Shown in pieces: positions 1 through 9,160 of a stretch of DNA of 64,000 nucleotides (position 1 is its first letter; every line of letters starts with the position of its first letter). The notes beneath the pieces are model-generated. The model worked only from the letters and a program-made list of their open reading frames with translations, made no database searches and was not told the DNA's origin. The position numbers and the translations under genes are program-made. Source of the stretch: Allobosea sp. (GTDB taxonomy: Bacteria > Pseudomonadota > Alphaproteobacteria > Rhizobiales > Beijerinckiaceae); assembly GCF_017308015.1 (NCBI RefSeq), contig NZ_JAFKFW010000002.1:1-64000 (forward strand). Reading direction: 5' to 3'.

Positions 1-2
1 GC

Positions 3-176
3 GTCACCAGGGGCGTCAAGGTGGAGGAACTCTACAGGGAGATCAGGGCGCTGCGCATCTACGAGGGTGCGAGCGAGGTCCAGAAGGTCGTGATCGCGCG
101 CGACCTCTTGAAAGCACATGCCGCAAAGGCAGGGGAACGCCATGACAGCAACCGGGTTCGCGAGATCGGGACATGA
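3..176 (+). CDS. Acyl-CoA dehydrogenase, C-terminal end (partial)
   Basis: An open frame runs in from the left edge and stops with TGA at 174-176. The 57 visible residues include the motif [19 protein letters not shown], which is the C-terminal signature of acyl-CoA dehydrogenases, where the ...YEGxxEV... segment contributes to FAD binding across subunits. These flavoenzymes oxidise acyl-CoA thioesters at the alpha-beta bond. The gene overlaps the start of the following aryl-CoA ligase by about 35 bases, so both are likely on one mRNA and in one CoA-thioester catabolic pathway. The substrate cannot be told from this fragment. Confidence 0.85.
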   Translation, partial: VTRGVKVEELYREIRALRIYEGASEVQKVVIARDLLKAHAAKAGERHDSNRVREIGT

Positions 177-1782
177 GGACAGCTTCGCGCGGGACAACCT
201 GCCGCCGCGCGAAAGCTGGCCCGATCTGAGACTGGAAGAGGCAGGGCTCGCCTATCCCGAGCGGTTGAACTGCGTCGCGGAGCTGCTCGACCGGCACATT
301 GCCGAAGATCGCGGCGGGCGCACCGCCGTGATCGCCAATGATCTGCACTGGAGCTATGCCGACCTCGCCGACAAGGTGAACCGCATCGCCAATGTGCTGA
401 CGCGCGATCTGGGCATGGTGAGCGGCAACCGGGTTCTGCTGCGCGCCGGCAACACGCCGATGATGGTCGCCGCCTATCTCGCCGTCATCAAGGCCGGTGG
501 CGTCGCGGTCGCAACCATGCCGATGCTGCGAGCGGGCGAGCTTGCGTATCCCCTGCGAAAGGCCCGGATCGCCCTCGCGTTCTGCGACCACCGTCTCACC
601 GTGGAGCTGGAAAACGCCAGGGCGCAAGTGCCCGAGCTTGCCCGCATCGTCGCGTTCGGCAGCGCCGACAGCGAGCTGGAGACCCTGATGGCGCAACCGG
701 GCTACGCGCGGTTCGAGGCCGCCGACACCGCCCGCGACGATGTCTGCCTGATCGCCTTCACCTCCGGCACCACCGGCGAGCCCAAAGGCACCATGCATTT
801 CCACCAGGATATGCTGGCGATCTGCGACTGCTACGGCGCGCGCGTGCTGAAGGCCTCGCCGGATGATCGCTTCACCGGCTCGCCGCCGCTCGCCTTCACC
901 TTCGGGCTCGGCGGCCTCGTGCTGTTCCCGATGCGGATCGGCGCGGCGATGGTGCTGCCCGAGAAGGCCGGCCCGGCCGAGCTCATCGAAGCGGTCGAAC
1001 GACACAAGGTCAGCGTCGTCTTCACCGCGCCGACGGCCTATCGCGCCATGCTCGACAAGCTCGACGGCCGGGATATCGCCTCGCTCCGCATCTGCGTCTC
1101 GGCCGGAGAAGCCTTGCCCAAGGCGACCTTCGACGCCTGGCAGGCGCGGACCGGCATGGCACTGCTCGACGGCATCGGTGCGACCGAGATGCTGCATATC
1201 TTCATCGGCGCACCGCGCGAGGCGATCCGGCCGGGCGCGACCGGAATTCCGGTGCCGGGCTACGAGGCGAAGATCGTCGACGCAGACGGCAAGGTCGTAC
1301 CGGACGGCACGCCCGGGCGGCTCGCCGTGCGCGGCCCGACCGGCTGCCGCTATCTCGCCGACGAGCGGCAGACGCGCTATGTGCTGAACGGCTGGAACAT
1401 CACCGGCGACACCTATCTGCGCGATGCAGACGGCTACTTCTGGTATCAGGCCCGTTCCGACGACATGATCGTCTCGGCCGGCTACAATATCGCCGGCCCC
1501 GAGGTCGAAGCCTGCCTGCTGACCCATGAGGCGGTGGCGGAATGCGGCGTGGTCGGCGCGCCCTGCCCCGAGCGCGGGCAGATCGTGAAGGCCTATGTCG
1601 TGCTGCGCGCGGGGCTCACCGGCGATGCGGCGCTGGCCAAGGTGCTGCAGGAGCATGTGAAGGCCGGCATCGCGCCCTATAAGTATCCGCGCGCCATCGC
1701 ATTCGTCGAAGCCCTGCCGAAAACGGCGACCGGCAAGCTGCAACGCTTCGCCCTGCGCCAAATGGCGCAGGGCGAGACCTGA
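142..1782 (+). CDS. AMP-forming aryl-CoA ligase (2-aminobenzoate/benzoate-CoA ligase type)
   Basis: This 546-residue protein belongs to the ANL (acyl-adenylate-forming) superfamily and should activate an aromatic carboxylate to its CoA thioester with ATP. Visible motifs are the P-loop [11 protein letters not shown], the GIGATEMLH segment of the aryl-binding core, the hinge region [20 protein letters not shown], and the C-terminal catalytic lysine in [10 protein letters not shown]. The [15 protein letters not shown] stretch resembles benzoate- and 2-aminobenzoate-CoA ligases. An ATG at 118 is also in frame, but the ATG at 142 follows AGGGGAACGCC, a good ribosome site, and gives the usual N-terminus. 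It overlaps the preceding acyl-CoA dehydrogenase gene and is followed by a RidA-like gene. The exact aromatic substrate is an inference. Confidence 0.85.
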   Translation: MTATGFARSGHEDSFARDNLPPRESWPDLRLEEAGLAYPERLNCVAELLDRHIAEDRGGRTAVIANDLHWSYADLADKVNRIANVLTRDLGMVSGNRVLLRAGNTPMMVAAYLAVIKAGGVAVATMPMLRAGELAYPLRKARIALAFCDHRLTVELENARAQVPELARIVAFGSADSELETLMAQPGYARFEAADTARDDVCLIAFTSGTTGEPKGTMHFHQDMLAICDCYGARVLKASPDDRFTGSPPLAFTFGLGGLVLFPMRIGAAMVLPEKAGPAELIEAVERHKVSVVFTAPTAYRAMLDKLDGRDIASLRICVSAGEALPKATFDAWQARTGMALLDGIGATEMLHIFIGAPREAIRPGATGIPVPGYEAKIVDADGKVVPDGTPGRLAVRGPTGCRYLADERQTRYVLNGWNITGDTYLRDADGYFWYQARSDDMIVSAGYNIAGPEVEACLLTHEAVAECGVVGAPCPERGQIVKAYVVLRAGLTGDAALAKVLQEHVKAGIAPYKYPRAIAFVEALPKTATGKLQRFALRQMAQGET

Positions 1783-1828
1783 CCTTTCTTCCAACAGAGC
1801 CTGAACGGCTGAATCGAGGCGATACGCC

Positions 1829-2236
1829 ATGTCCGACCACCCGCAATCCCGCGCCATTCTACCCGAAGGCTGGCCGCAGCCGCGCGGTTATGCCAACGGC
1901 ATGGTGGCGGAAGGCCGCGTGCTGGTCACTGGCGGGCTCGTCGGCTGGGACGCGCAGGGCGTCTTCGCCAAGGACTTCATCGGACAGTTGCGCCAGACCT
2001 TCCTCAACATCAGGGCGGTGGTCGAGGCTGGCGGCGGGCGTGTCGAGGATATCGTGCGCCTGACCTGGTACGTCACGGATATCGCGACCTATCGCGCCAG
2101 CCTCAAGGATATGGGGCCGGCCTATCGCGAGGCCTTCGGCCGGCATTTCCCGGCCATGGCGGTTGTCGCGGTCACCGCGCTGGTCGAGCCGGAAGCCCTG
2201 CTGGAGATCGAGGCGACGGCGGTGGTCGGGACTTAG
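1829..2236 (+). CDS. RidA/YjgF/YER057c/UK114-family protein lacking the key arginine
   Basis: This 135-residue protein has the chorismate-mutase-like RidA fold signature: GGLVGWDAQG near residue 35, the VRLTWYVTDI strand and the C-terminal LLEIEATAVV. RidA hydrolyses reactive enamine/imine intermediates using an arginine in a FPAR motif. Here the equivalent segment reads FPAMAVVAV, so methionine replaces the arginine. Known Rid subgroups outside RidA proper also lack it, and such members are often found in catabolic operons. It lies 46 bases after the aryl-CoA ligase and probably belongs to the same operon. Deaminase activity is therefore doubtful, and a role in the aromatic pathway is an inference from position. 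Confidence 0.85.
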   Translation: MSDHPQSRAILPEGWPQPRGYANGMVAEGRVLVTGGLVGWDAQGVFAKDFIGQLRQTFLNIRAVVEAGGGRVEDIVRLTWYVTDIATYRASLKDMGPAYREAFGRHFPAMAVVAVTALVEPEALLEIEATAVVGT

Positions 2237-2246
2237 TCCTCCACCG

Positions 2247-3881
2247 TCAGATCCCCGCGCCGTGCTGCAAAAACCCGGCCGGAGCCTTGCGCCAGAGGCG
2301 CATATGCAGCGCCCGCAAGCCCGGCCGCAGCAGGATGTCGCCGAAGGCCAGCGCCAAAGATGCTGCCGCATTGGCTGTCAGCGCGAAAGCTGCCGCGAAC
2401 AGCCCAGCCGTGCTCAGGACGCGCCAGCTCACGCCGGCCAACCAGGCCCTGCGATCCGGCGTACCCGAGCGGCCGACGATACGGATGACGCCGCGCTGCG
2501 CACGCGCCAGCGCCCCGCCTTCGCCCACCGCCTGCTGGACAGCCCCCTCGCCCGACTCGACGAAGCCGAAGGCCACCGTCTCGTTGCTGATGCGATCGAT
2601 CAGGATAAAGCCGCCGAGCTCGTGGCTGCGGGCGTAAGGCAGCGAGACCAGCGGGCGATCGAGGCGCAGAGTCACGAGGCCTATGCCGTTCATGCCCAGG
2701 CTCTGCGCCGGCAGCGGCTGGAAGCCCTCGATATCGATGCTGTGATGCAGCATCTCGACCGTGGCATTTGCGCTCTGCGTCGCGAGCTTCAACAGGAACT
2801 GGCCGCCTTCGAGCATGGCGCGCTCGCCGGTCCAGAGCAGGCGTGCCCTGAGGCCACGGCTGACCGGGAGCGCCGTCCCGGCCGCGGCAATGACATCGCC
2901 GCGCGAGATGTCGGTATCGTCTTCCAGCGTCACCGTCGCAGCCTGGCCGGCAGTGAGTTGGCTGACATCGCCCGCCGCACCGATCAGGCGCGCGATCCGA
3001 CTGGTGCGGCCCGAAGGCAACGCCACGACGGGATCGCCGACGCGGGCGCGGCCCGTGACGGGGGTTCCGGCATAGCCGCGGAAGTTGAGATCAGGCCGAT
3101 TGACCCATTGCACCGGCAGGACGAAGCCCTCCTCGGCCGGCGCAGCGCGCGCGATCGCGACGCTTTCGAGATAAGGCAGTAGCGCCGGACCGTCATACCA
3201 AGGCATCAGCGCTGACGGGCGCATAACGTTCTCGCCGTCGCGGGCCGAAACCGGGATGAAGCGGATCGAGGCGAAGCCGAGGTTCCGCACCGCCGCGCGA
3301 TAGTCCTCCGCGATCCGCTCGAAGACGGCCGCGTCATAGCCGACGAGGTCCATCTTGTTGATGGCGACCACGACACGGCGGACGCCGACCAGCGAGACGA
3401 TGAAGGAGTGGCGCCGCGTCTGCGGCAGCAGGCCCTTGCGGGCATCGACCAGGATGATCGCGAGATCGGCGGTCGAGGCGCCGGTCGCCATGTTGCGGGT
3501 GTACTGCTCGTGGCCGGGCGTGTCGGCGACGATGAAGCTGCGGTTCTGCGTCGCGAAATAGCGATAGGCGACATCGATGGTGATGCCCTGCTCGCGCTCG
3601 GCCGAGAGGCCGTCGACCAGCAGCGCGAAATCGGGCTCCGCTCCTTGAGTACCGAACTTGCGGGAATCGCTGTCGAGGGCGCTGAGCTGGTCGTCGAAGA
3701 CCGCGCCCGCCTCGTAGAGCATGCGGCCGATCAAGGTCGACTTGCCGTCATCGACCGAGCCGCAGGTGATGAAACGCAAGAGCGAGTGCTGGCCGGTTTC
3801 GCTGATGCCGGGCGCATCATTGGCCGGAAGCGGGGCCTGCGCCAGCCTCAGTGCCTTCTTCTTGGCGAGCGCGAAGCCCAT
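2247..3881 (-). CDS. cysN: Sulfate adenylyltransferase subunit 1 (GTPase) with C-terminal DUF2061-like membrane extension
   Basis: CysN is the GTPase subunit of ATP sulfurylase; GTP hydrolysis drives CysD to make APS from sulfate and ATP. The 544-residue protein shows GSVDDGKS at 41-48, DTPGH at 120-124 and NKMD at 175-178, followed by EF-Tu-like beta-barrel domains. Ordinary CysN is about 475 residues. This one continues with about 70 extra residues from roughly 477, a hydrophobic segment ending LRALHMRLWRK. Its pattern (SWR at the start, two hydrophobic stretches, H-x-R-x-W at the end) resembles the small DUF2061 membrane domain. There is no C-terminal APS kinase P-loop. Its ATG overlaps the cysD stop (TGATG). 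It converges with the RidA-like gene. Confidence 0.95.
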   Translation of the reverse strand: MGFALAKKKALRLAQAPLPANDAPGISETGQHSLLRFITCGSVDDGKSTLIGRMLYEAGAVFDDQLSALDSDSRKFGTQGAEPDFALLVDGLSAEREQGITIDVAYRYFATQNRSFIVADTPGHEQYTRNMATGASTADLAIILVDARKGLLPQTRRHSFIVSLVGVRRVVVAINKMDLVGYDAAVFERIAEDYRAAVRNLGFASIRFIPVSARDGENVMRPSALMPWYDGPALLPYLESVAIARAAPAEEGFVLPVQWVNRPDLNFRGYAGTPVTGRARVGDPVVALPSGRTSRIARLIGAAGDVSQLTAGQAATVTLEDDTDISRGDVIAAAGTALPVSRGLRARLLWTGERAMLEGGQFLLKLATQSANATVEMLHHSIDIEGFQPLPAQSLGMNGIGLVTLRLDRPLVSLPYARSHELGGFILIDRISNETVAFGFVESGEGAVQQAVGEGGALARAQRGVIRIVGRSGTPDRRAWLAGVSWRVLSTAGLFAAAFALTANAAASLALAFGDILLRPGLRALHMRLWRKAPAGFLQHGAGI

Positions 3882-4783
3882 CAGAAATAGCCTTCCTGCT
3901 TCTTCTGCTCCATCGAACCGGAGCCGTCATGGTCGATGACGCGGCCCTGCCGTTCGGAGGAGCGGGAGGAGCGCATCTCGGCGATGATATCGGTGAGGTT
4001 TGCCGCTTCGCTCTCGACCGCGCCGGTCAGCGGATAGCAGCCCAGCGTGCGGAAGCGGACCATGCGGGTCTCGACGGTCTCGCCGGGGCGCAGGTCCATG
4101 CGCTCGTCATCGCGCATGATCCAGGCGCCGTCGCGCCGAACGACCGGACGCGGAGCGGCGAAATAGAGCGGCACGACCGGGATATTCTCTAGGGCGATGT
4201 AGTCCCAGACGTCGCGCTCGGTCCAATTGGACAGCGGAAACACGCGAAAACTCTCGCCGCGATGCTTGCGGGTGTTGAAGAGCTGCCAGGGCTCGGGGCG
4301 CTGGTTCTTCGGGTCCCAACGATGCTCCGGCGAGCGCAGTGAAAAGACGCGCTCCTTGGCCCGGCTCTTCTCCTCGTCGCGGCGGGCGCCACCGAAGGCG
4401 GCATCGAATTTGTGGAGATCGAGCGCCTGCTTCAACCCTTGCGTCTTCATCACATCGGTATGGACGCGCGAGCCGGAGGCGAAGGGGTTGATCCCGGCCT
4501 CGACGCCCTCGCGATTGATATGGACGATCAGGTCGAGCCCGAGCCGCTGTGCCGTCTCGTCGCGGAAGGCGACCATCTCGCGGAACTTCCAGGTCGTATC
4601 GACATGGAGCAGCGGGAAAGGCGGCCTGGCCGGATAGAAGGCTCTCATCACGAGATGCAGCAGGACGGCCGAGTCCTTGCCGATCGAATAGAGCAGCACC
4701 GGCTTGTCACAGGTCGCCACGACCTCGCGAATAATGAAGATCGCCTCGGCCTCGAGCTTCTGCAGATGGCTGAGCTGGATCAC
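3881..4783 (-). CDS. cysD: Sulfate adenylyltransferase subunit 2
   Basis: CysD is the catalytic ATP-sulfurylase subunit forming adenosine 5'-phosphosulfate. The PP-loop motif is [12 protein letters not shown], followed by [27 protein letters not shown] and the C-terminal SSERQGR segment, all typical of the family. I place the start at a GTG at 4783, giving 300 residues, the usual length. This GTG overlaps the cysH stop as GTGA, a translational-coupling arrangement; the longer in-frame ATG at 4852 would lie deep inside cysH and adds a non-conserved tail. The stop overlaps the cysN start. The three genes form one operon cysH-cysD-cysN read leftwards. Confidence 0.95.
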   Translation of the reverse strand: MIQLSHLQKLEAEAIFIIREVVATCDKPVLLYSIGKDSAVLLHLVMRAFYPARPPFPLLHVDTTWKFREMVAFRDETAQRLGLDLIVHINREGVEAGINPFASGSRVHTDVMKTQGLKQALDLHKFDAAFGGARRDEEKSRAKERVFSLRSPEHRWDPKNQRPEPWQLFNTRKHRGESFRVFPLSNWTERDVWDYIALENIPVVPLYFAAPRPVVRRDGAWIMRDDERMDLRPGETVETRMVRFRTLGCYPLTGAVESEAANLTDIIAEMRSSRSSERQGRVIDHDGSGSMEQKKQEGYF

Positions 4784-5589
4784 TGGCGCAGCTCCACAGC
4801 CGAGAGCGTGGCGCGCGCCAGCTTTCCGTCCTGTCCCACATGCAGGCCGCACTCCTTGGCCGCATCATCCTCCCACCACCAGCGCCCGGCCCGCTCGGGC
4901 TCGCCGGGGCGGATGGCGCGGGTGCAGGGCTGGCAGCCGATCGAGACAAAGCCCTGCGCGTGCAGCGGGTTGATCGGCACGCCGTTCTCCTGCGCGAAGG
5001 CGAGCGCGCGCTCGCGCGTCCAGTCGATCAGCGGGCTCGCCTTGACGAGGCCGCGCGTTGCATCGGCCTCCGCCAGCTTGACGCCGCCGCGCGCTGCCGA
5101 CTGATCAGCGCGCAGGCCGGTCAGCCAGATGGAAGCGCCGGCCAGCGCCCGGCCGAGCGGCTCGACCTTGCGGATGTCGCAGCAGGATTTGCGTGCCTCG
5201 CGCGAGCCATAGAAGCCGTTGATGCCATTCTGGCGGACATGAAGCTCAAGCATGTCATGGCGCGGATAGTACGGGCGGATCACGATGCCGTAGCGCTCCT
5301 CGGTCCCCTGCCAGAGCGCGTAGACCTCCGGGAAGAGCCGGCCGGTATCGAGCGTTGCGAAGGTCACCGGCAGCTTCGCCGCTGCAATGAAATGGGTGAG
5401 GACCTGATCCTCAAGGCCGAAGGAGGTGGTAAAGACCACCCGCCCCTGCGCTTCTCCGACGATGCCGGCGAGACGCCCGGCAACGTCCTCATTGCCGAAC
5501 GCCGTATCGAGCGCGGCCGCACGATGCGCCAGCAATGCCTCTGCCGGCGTGGTCGCGGTGGGTTCGTCCGAGCCGAAGCCGTTCGCCAT
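4780..5589 (-). CDS. cysH: Assimilatory APS reductase (phosphoadenylyl/adenylyl-sulfate reductase family)
   Basis: This 269-residue protein reduces adenylyl sulfate to sulfite with thioredoxin. It has the PP-loop-like [14 protein letters not shown], the LDTGRLFPE motif and the C-terminal ECGLH with the catalytic cysteine at 247. It also carries CC at 136-137 and CxxC at 219-222, the four ligands of the [4Fe-4S] cluster that marks APS rather than PAPS reductases. This agrees with the absence of an APS kinase in the operon. I chose the ATG at 5589 rather than 5625 because the conserved part begins here and the upstream codons overlap the operator palindrome. It is the first gene of the cysHDN operon. 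Confidence 0.93.
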   Translation of the reverse strand: MANGFGSDEPTATTPAEALLAHRAAALDTAFGNEDVAGRLAGIVGEAQGRVVFTTSFGLEDQVLTHFIAAAKLPVTFATLDTGRLFPEVYALWQGTEERYGIVIRPYYPRHDMLELHVRQNGINGFYGSREARKSCCDIRKVEPLGRALAGASIWLTGLRADQSAARGGVKLAEADATRGLVKASPLIDWTRERALAFAQENGVPINPLHAQGFVSIGCQPCTRAIRPGEPERAGRWWWEDDAAKECGLHVGQDGKLARATLSAVELRQ

Positions 5590-5602
5590 GATCGCTGCCG
5601 CC

Positions 5603-5630
5603 TGTTCGATAAATCGAACAAACACTTATA
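5603..5630 (-). promoter_or_regulatory. cysHDN promoter -10 element and perfect palindromic operator
   Basis: Positions 5603-5620 read TGTTCGATAAATCGAACA, a perfect 8-bp inverted repeat around AA. It lies 14 bases before the cysH start. On the minus strand a TATAAG -10-like element sits at 5630-5625, so the palindrome would cover the transcription start, the usual place for a repressor. Nearly the same sequence occurs at the metY promoter (57489-57506), which strongly suggests a shared sulfur regulator. The regulator gene is not in this window. Confidence 0.7.
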
Positions 5631-5743
5631 TCCATGGCGGCAAAGGTTCAATTTACGGCAGATAGCGCGTTTTTTCTTATTTAACTCCCATTATAGAAGT
5701 TTGTTTTGGCGGACGGATCGCACCTTCCCACGCATCGCCTCCC

Positions 5744-8700
5744 TCAATGGAAATCCCGCGATTTCGGGAGGATACGAACATTGCGCGGGTGGCGATGGCG
5801 CGGCAGCGGCGGGTTCTTCAGTTCGTCCACGGGCATCGGAACCTCGGCGCGATGCGTATCCGAGAGCGACAGCAGGTCGATCGAGCGATCGGCGATGCGC
5901 TGCGCCATGAGGTGGGTGACGCCCTCGACGCTCTTCTGGACCCGGCCCTCGACCAGCATCAACCGTGCCCCCATGACCTCGCGGCGGAAGCGTTCGAACA
6001 ATCTCGCCCAGATCACGACATTGGTGATGCCGGTCTCATCTTCCAGCGTGATGAAAATGGCGTTGCCCTTGCCCGGCCGCTGCCGCACCAGCACGATTCC
6101 AGCCGTACGGACAAAGGCGGCATCGGGCTTCGCCTCCGTCTCGGCACAGCTCAGCACCCCCTCACGGCGGAAGCGCGGGCGCAAGAGCTGCATCGGGTGG
6201 CCCTTCAGCGAGAGGCGCACCGTCTGGTAATCGGCGACGATATGCTCGGCGAGCGGCATGACCGGGAGTGCCACGCTCCGCTCCGAGCCCAGTTCGCGCG
6301 CCTGCGCGGCCTGGAAGAGCGGCAGAACGGGATCGTCCGGCAGGCGGCGCACGGCCCAGAGTGCCTCTCGGCGGTCGAGCCCCATCGAGCGGAAGGCATC
6401 GGCATCGGCGAGCAGGCGCATGGCGCGGGCGGGAAGGTCGGCGCGGCGCATCAGTTCCTCGACATCGCGGTAGGGGCCACCCGCTTCACGCTCCTGTGCA
6501 ATGGCCTTGCCCCAGTCCTCCTTGAAGCCGTCGATCTGGCGGAAGCCAAGACGCAAGGCGAAGGGATCCCTTTTGCTCTCCTGACCCGGCCGATCGCGGT
6601 AAGAACTTGATTCCGAAACGGCCTCCAAGCTGTTGTCCAAAAAGCTGGAATTGACATCGGCCGGGCGCGGCTCGACGCCGCCGTTCTCCTCCGCCTCCCG
6701 CACGATCTGGGCCGGCGCGTAGAAACCCATCGGCTGGGAATTCAGCAATGCGGCAGCGAAGGCGGCCGGATACCATCGCTTCAGATAAGAGGAGATGTAG
6801 ACCAGCTTGGCGAAGGAGGCGGCGTGGCTCTCCGGGAAACCGTAGCTGCCGAAGCCCTTGATCTGCTCGAAACAGCGCTGGGCGAAATCGCGTTCATAAC
6901 CACGTTCCACCATGCGCTCGACCATCATCGTCTCGTAATTGCCGATGGTGCCGGCATTACGGAAGGTCGCCATCGCCTTGCGCAGGCCATTGGCTTCGAT
7001 GTCCGAGAATTTGGCGGCGACCATGGCGAGCCGCATGGCCTGCTCCTGAAAGAGCGGGACGCCTTCGGTCTTGTTCAAGACCTCGAAGAGCTCGTCCGGC
7101 TGCCCATGCTCCGGTGAAGGAGCTGGATAGGTCACTTCCTCAATCTTCGCCCGCCGCTTCAGATAGGGATGGACCATGTTGCCCTGAATCGGGCCGGGGC
7201 GGACGATCGCAACCTGGATGACGAGATCGTAGAACTTCCGCGGCTTCAGCCGCGGCAGCATGTTCATCTGGGCGCGGCTCTCGACCTGGAAGACGCCGAG
7301 CGACTTGCCCTCACAGAGCATGTCGTAGGTCGCTTTGTCGCCATCCTTGAGGTCGGCGAGCGCGTAATCCTGTCCTCCATTCTCCCTGATCAGATCGAAC
7401 GCCTTGCGGATGCAGGTCAGCATGCCCAGCGCCAGCACATCGACCTTCATCAGTCCGAGTTCGTCGATGTCGTCGCGGTCCCATTCGATGAAGGTGCGGT
7501 CCTCCATCGCGGCATTGCCGATCGGTACGGTCTCGTCGAGGCGTCCGCGCGACAGGACGAAGCCGCCGACATGCTGCGAGAGGTGGCGGGGATAGCCGAG
7601 CAGCCGGGTGGCGAAGTCGACGGCGCGGCGGATCGTCGGATTGGTCGGATCGAGCCCGGCCTGGCGGACGCGCGCATCGCCGATCTCGCTGCCCCAGCTC
7701 CCCCAATTCGTATCGGCGATGCGGGCGGTGACGTCCTCGGTCAGGCCCAGCACCTTGCCGGCCTCGCGGATAGCGCTGCGCGGCCGATAATGGATCACGG
7801 TGGCGGCGATGCCGGCGCGCTCACGGCCATAGAATTCATAGATCCACTGGATCACCTCCTCGCGCCGCTCATGCTCGAAATCGACGTCGATATCGGGCGG
7901 TTCCTTGCGCTCGGTCGAGATGAAGCGCTCGAACAGCACGTCGTTCTCGTCCGGGTCGACAGCGGTGATGCCGAGCACGTAGCAGACGGCGGAATTGGCG
8001 GCCGAGCCACGGCCCTGGCAGAGGATACCCCGGCTCTCGGCGAACTCGACGATCTGGCGGATCGTCAGGAAGTAACGGGCGTATTCGAGCTTCTCAATGA
8101 GGGCGAGCTCCTTCGCCAGCAAGCCTTGAACCTTGTCCGAAACGCCGTCGGGATAGCGGATCAGGCAGCAGCGCCGGACCAGCTCCACCAGCCAGTCCTG
8201 ATCCTTCCAGCCGGGCGGGATCGGCTCATCGGGGTATTCGTATTTGAGCTGGCCGAGATCGAATTCGATGCGGGAGAACAGGGCTTGCGTCTCGGCGATG
8301 GCCTCGGGCGCATCGCGGAAGAGGCGAGCCATCTCCTGCGGCAGCTTGAGATGGCGCTCGGCATTGGATTCGAGCAGACGCCCGGCCCGCTCGATGGTGG
8401 TGCCCTCACGGATGCAGGTCAGCACGTCCTGCAGGTCGCGCTGCGCGATGGAATCGTAGAGCGCGTCATTAGTCGCGATCAGCGGCGTGCGGGTCGCTGC
8501 GGCGATGGCCTTGAGCCGCGCGAGGCGACGGCGATCGTCGCCGCGCCGGTGCATGCTGGCGGCAAGCCAGACCGCGCCGGGGGCGGCATCGTCGAGCCGG
8601 GCCAGCAAATCGGGCAGGCCATCGAGGCTGCGCGCGGGCATCAGGATCAGCAGCAGGTCGCGGGCATCGTTCAGGAGATCGTCGAGGACGAGCCGGCATT

Positions 8701-9160
8701 CGCCCTTCTTCACCCCCTCCTTCAGGTTACCATGGCTGAGCAGGCGGCAAAGCCGGCCCCAGCCGGCGCGATTGGCGGGGTAGGCGACAATGTCGGGCGT
8801 GCCGTCGGCGAAGACGAGGCGCGTGCCGGTCGCGAGCTTGAAGCACTCCGCCTTTGCCTTCATCTCTGCGGGAGTGAAAGGCAGGGCGGCGCATTCGGGG
8901 TTCTCGGCCCAGTAATATTCGCCGGGGCTGCCGCCTTCCCTGACCTTGTCGGGCGCCGGCAGGCCGTCCTCGCGCAACTGCTTCAGCGCCGCCCAGGCGC
9001 GCACGACGCCCGCCACCGTGTTGCGGTCGGCGATGCCGATGCCGGAATAGCCGAGCAGCAGCGCCGTCAGCACCATATGTGGCCCCGGCGAAGCGCCACG
9101 CAGGAAGGAAAAATGCGAGGCGGCAACGGGTTCAGCGAAGGGGCTCCCAATCTGATTCAT
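5744..9160 (-). CDS. dnaE2: Error-prone DNA polymerase III alpha subunit (ImuC)
   Basis: This 1138-residue C-family polymerase carries out translesion synthesis after DNA damage together with ImuA and ImuB. It starts with a PHP domain (SHFSFLRGAS near residue 15), includes the palm motif PPDIDVDFEHERR with catalytic aspartates, the LSQHVGGFVLSR and GFGSYGFPESHAASFA fingers motifs, and ends with an OB-fold (NAIFITLEDETGITNVVIW). The length matches DnaE2, which is shorter than the replicative DnaE1. Its ATG overlaps the imuB stop (ATGA), so it is the last gene of the imuA-imuB-dnaE2 operon controlled by the SOS box at 11474-11488. Confidence 0.96.
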   Translation of the reverse strand: MNQIGSPFAEPVAASHFSFLRGASPGPHMVLTALLLGYSGIGIADRNTVAGVVRAWAALKQLREDGLPAPDKVREGGSPGEYYWAENPECAALPFTPAEMKAKAECFKLATGTRLVFADGTPDIVAYPANRAGWGRLCRLLSHGNLKEGVKKGECRLVLDDLLNDARDLLLILMPARSLDGLPDLLARLDDAAPGAVWLAASMHRRGDDRRRLARLKAIAAATRTPLIATNDALYDSIAQRDLQDVLTCIREGTTIERAGRLLESNAERHLKLPQEMARLFRDAPEAIAETQALFSRIEFDLGQLKYEYPDEPIPPGWKDQDWLVELVRRCCLIRYPDGVSDKVQGLLAKELALIEKLEYARYFLTIRQIVEFAESRGILCQGRGSAANSAVCYVLGITAVDPDENDVLFERFISTERKEPPDIDVDFEHERREEVIQWIYEFYGRERAGIAATVIHYRPRSAIREAGKVLGLTEDVTARIADTNWGSWGSEIGDARVRQAGLDPTNPTIRRAVDFATRLLGYPRHLSQHVGGFVLSRGRLDETVPIGNAAMEDRTFIEWDRDDIDELGLMKVDVLALGMLTCIRKAFDLIRENGGQDYALADLKDGDKATYDMLCEGKSLGVFQVESRAQMNMLPRLKPRKFYDLVIQVAIVRPGPIQGNMVHPYLKRRAKIEEVTYPAPSPEHGQPDELFEVLNKTEGVPLFQEQAMRLAMVAAKFSDIEANGLRKAMATFRNAGTIGNYETMMVERMVERGYERDFAQRCFEQIKGFGSYGFPESHAASFAKLVYISSYLKRWYPAAFAAALLNSQPMGFYAPAQIVREAEENGGVEPRPADVNSSFLDNSLEAVSESSSYRDRPGQESKRDPFALRLGFRQIDGFKEDWGKAIAQEREAGGPYRDVEELMRRADLPARAMRLLADADAFRSMGLDRREALWAVRRLPDDPVLPLFQAAQARELGSERSVALPVMPLAEHIVADYQTVRLSLKGHPMQLLRPRFRREGVLSCAETEAKPDAAFVRTAGIVLVRQRPGKGNAIFITLEDETGITNVVIWARLFERFRREVMGARLMLVEGRVQKSVEGVTHLMAQRIADRSIDLLSLSDTHRAEVPMPVDELKNPPLPRHRHPRNVRILPKSRDFH

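Noticed and set aside
43-1857. 604-residue ORF on the minus strand opposite the aryl-CoA ligase
   Set aside because: It is an antisense shadow produced by high GC content; the opposite strand encodes a complete enzyme with all family motifs.
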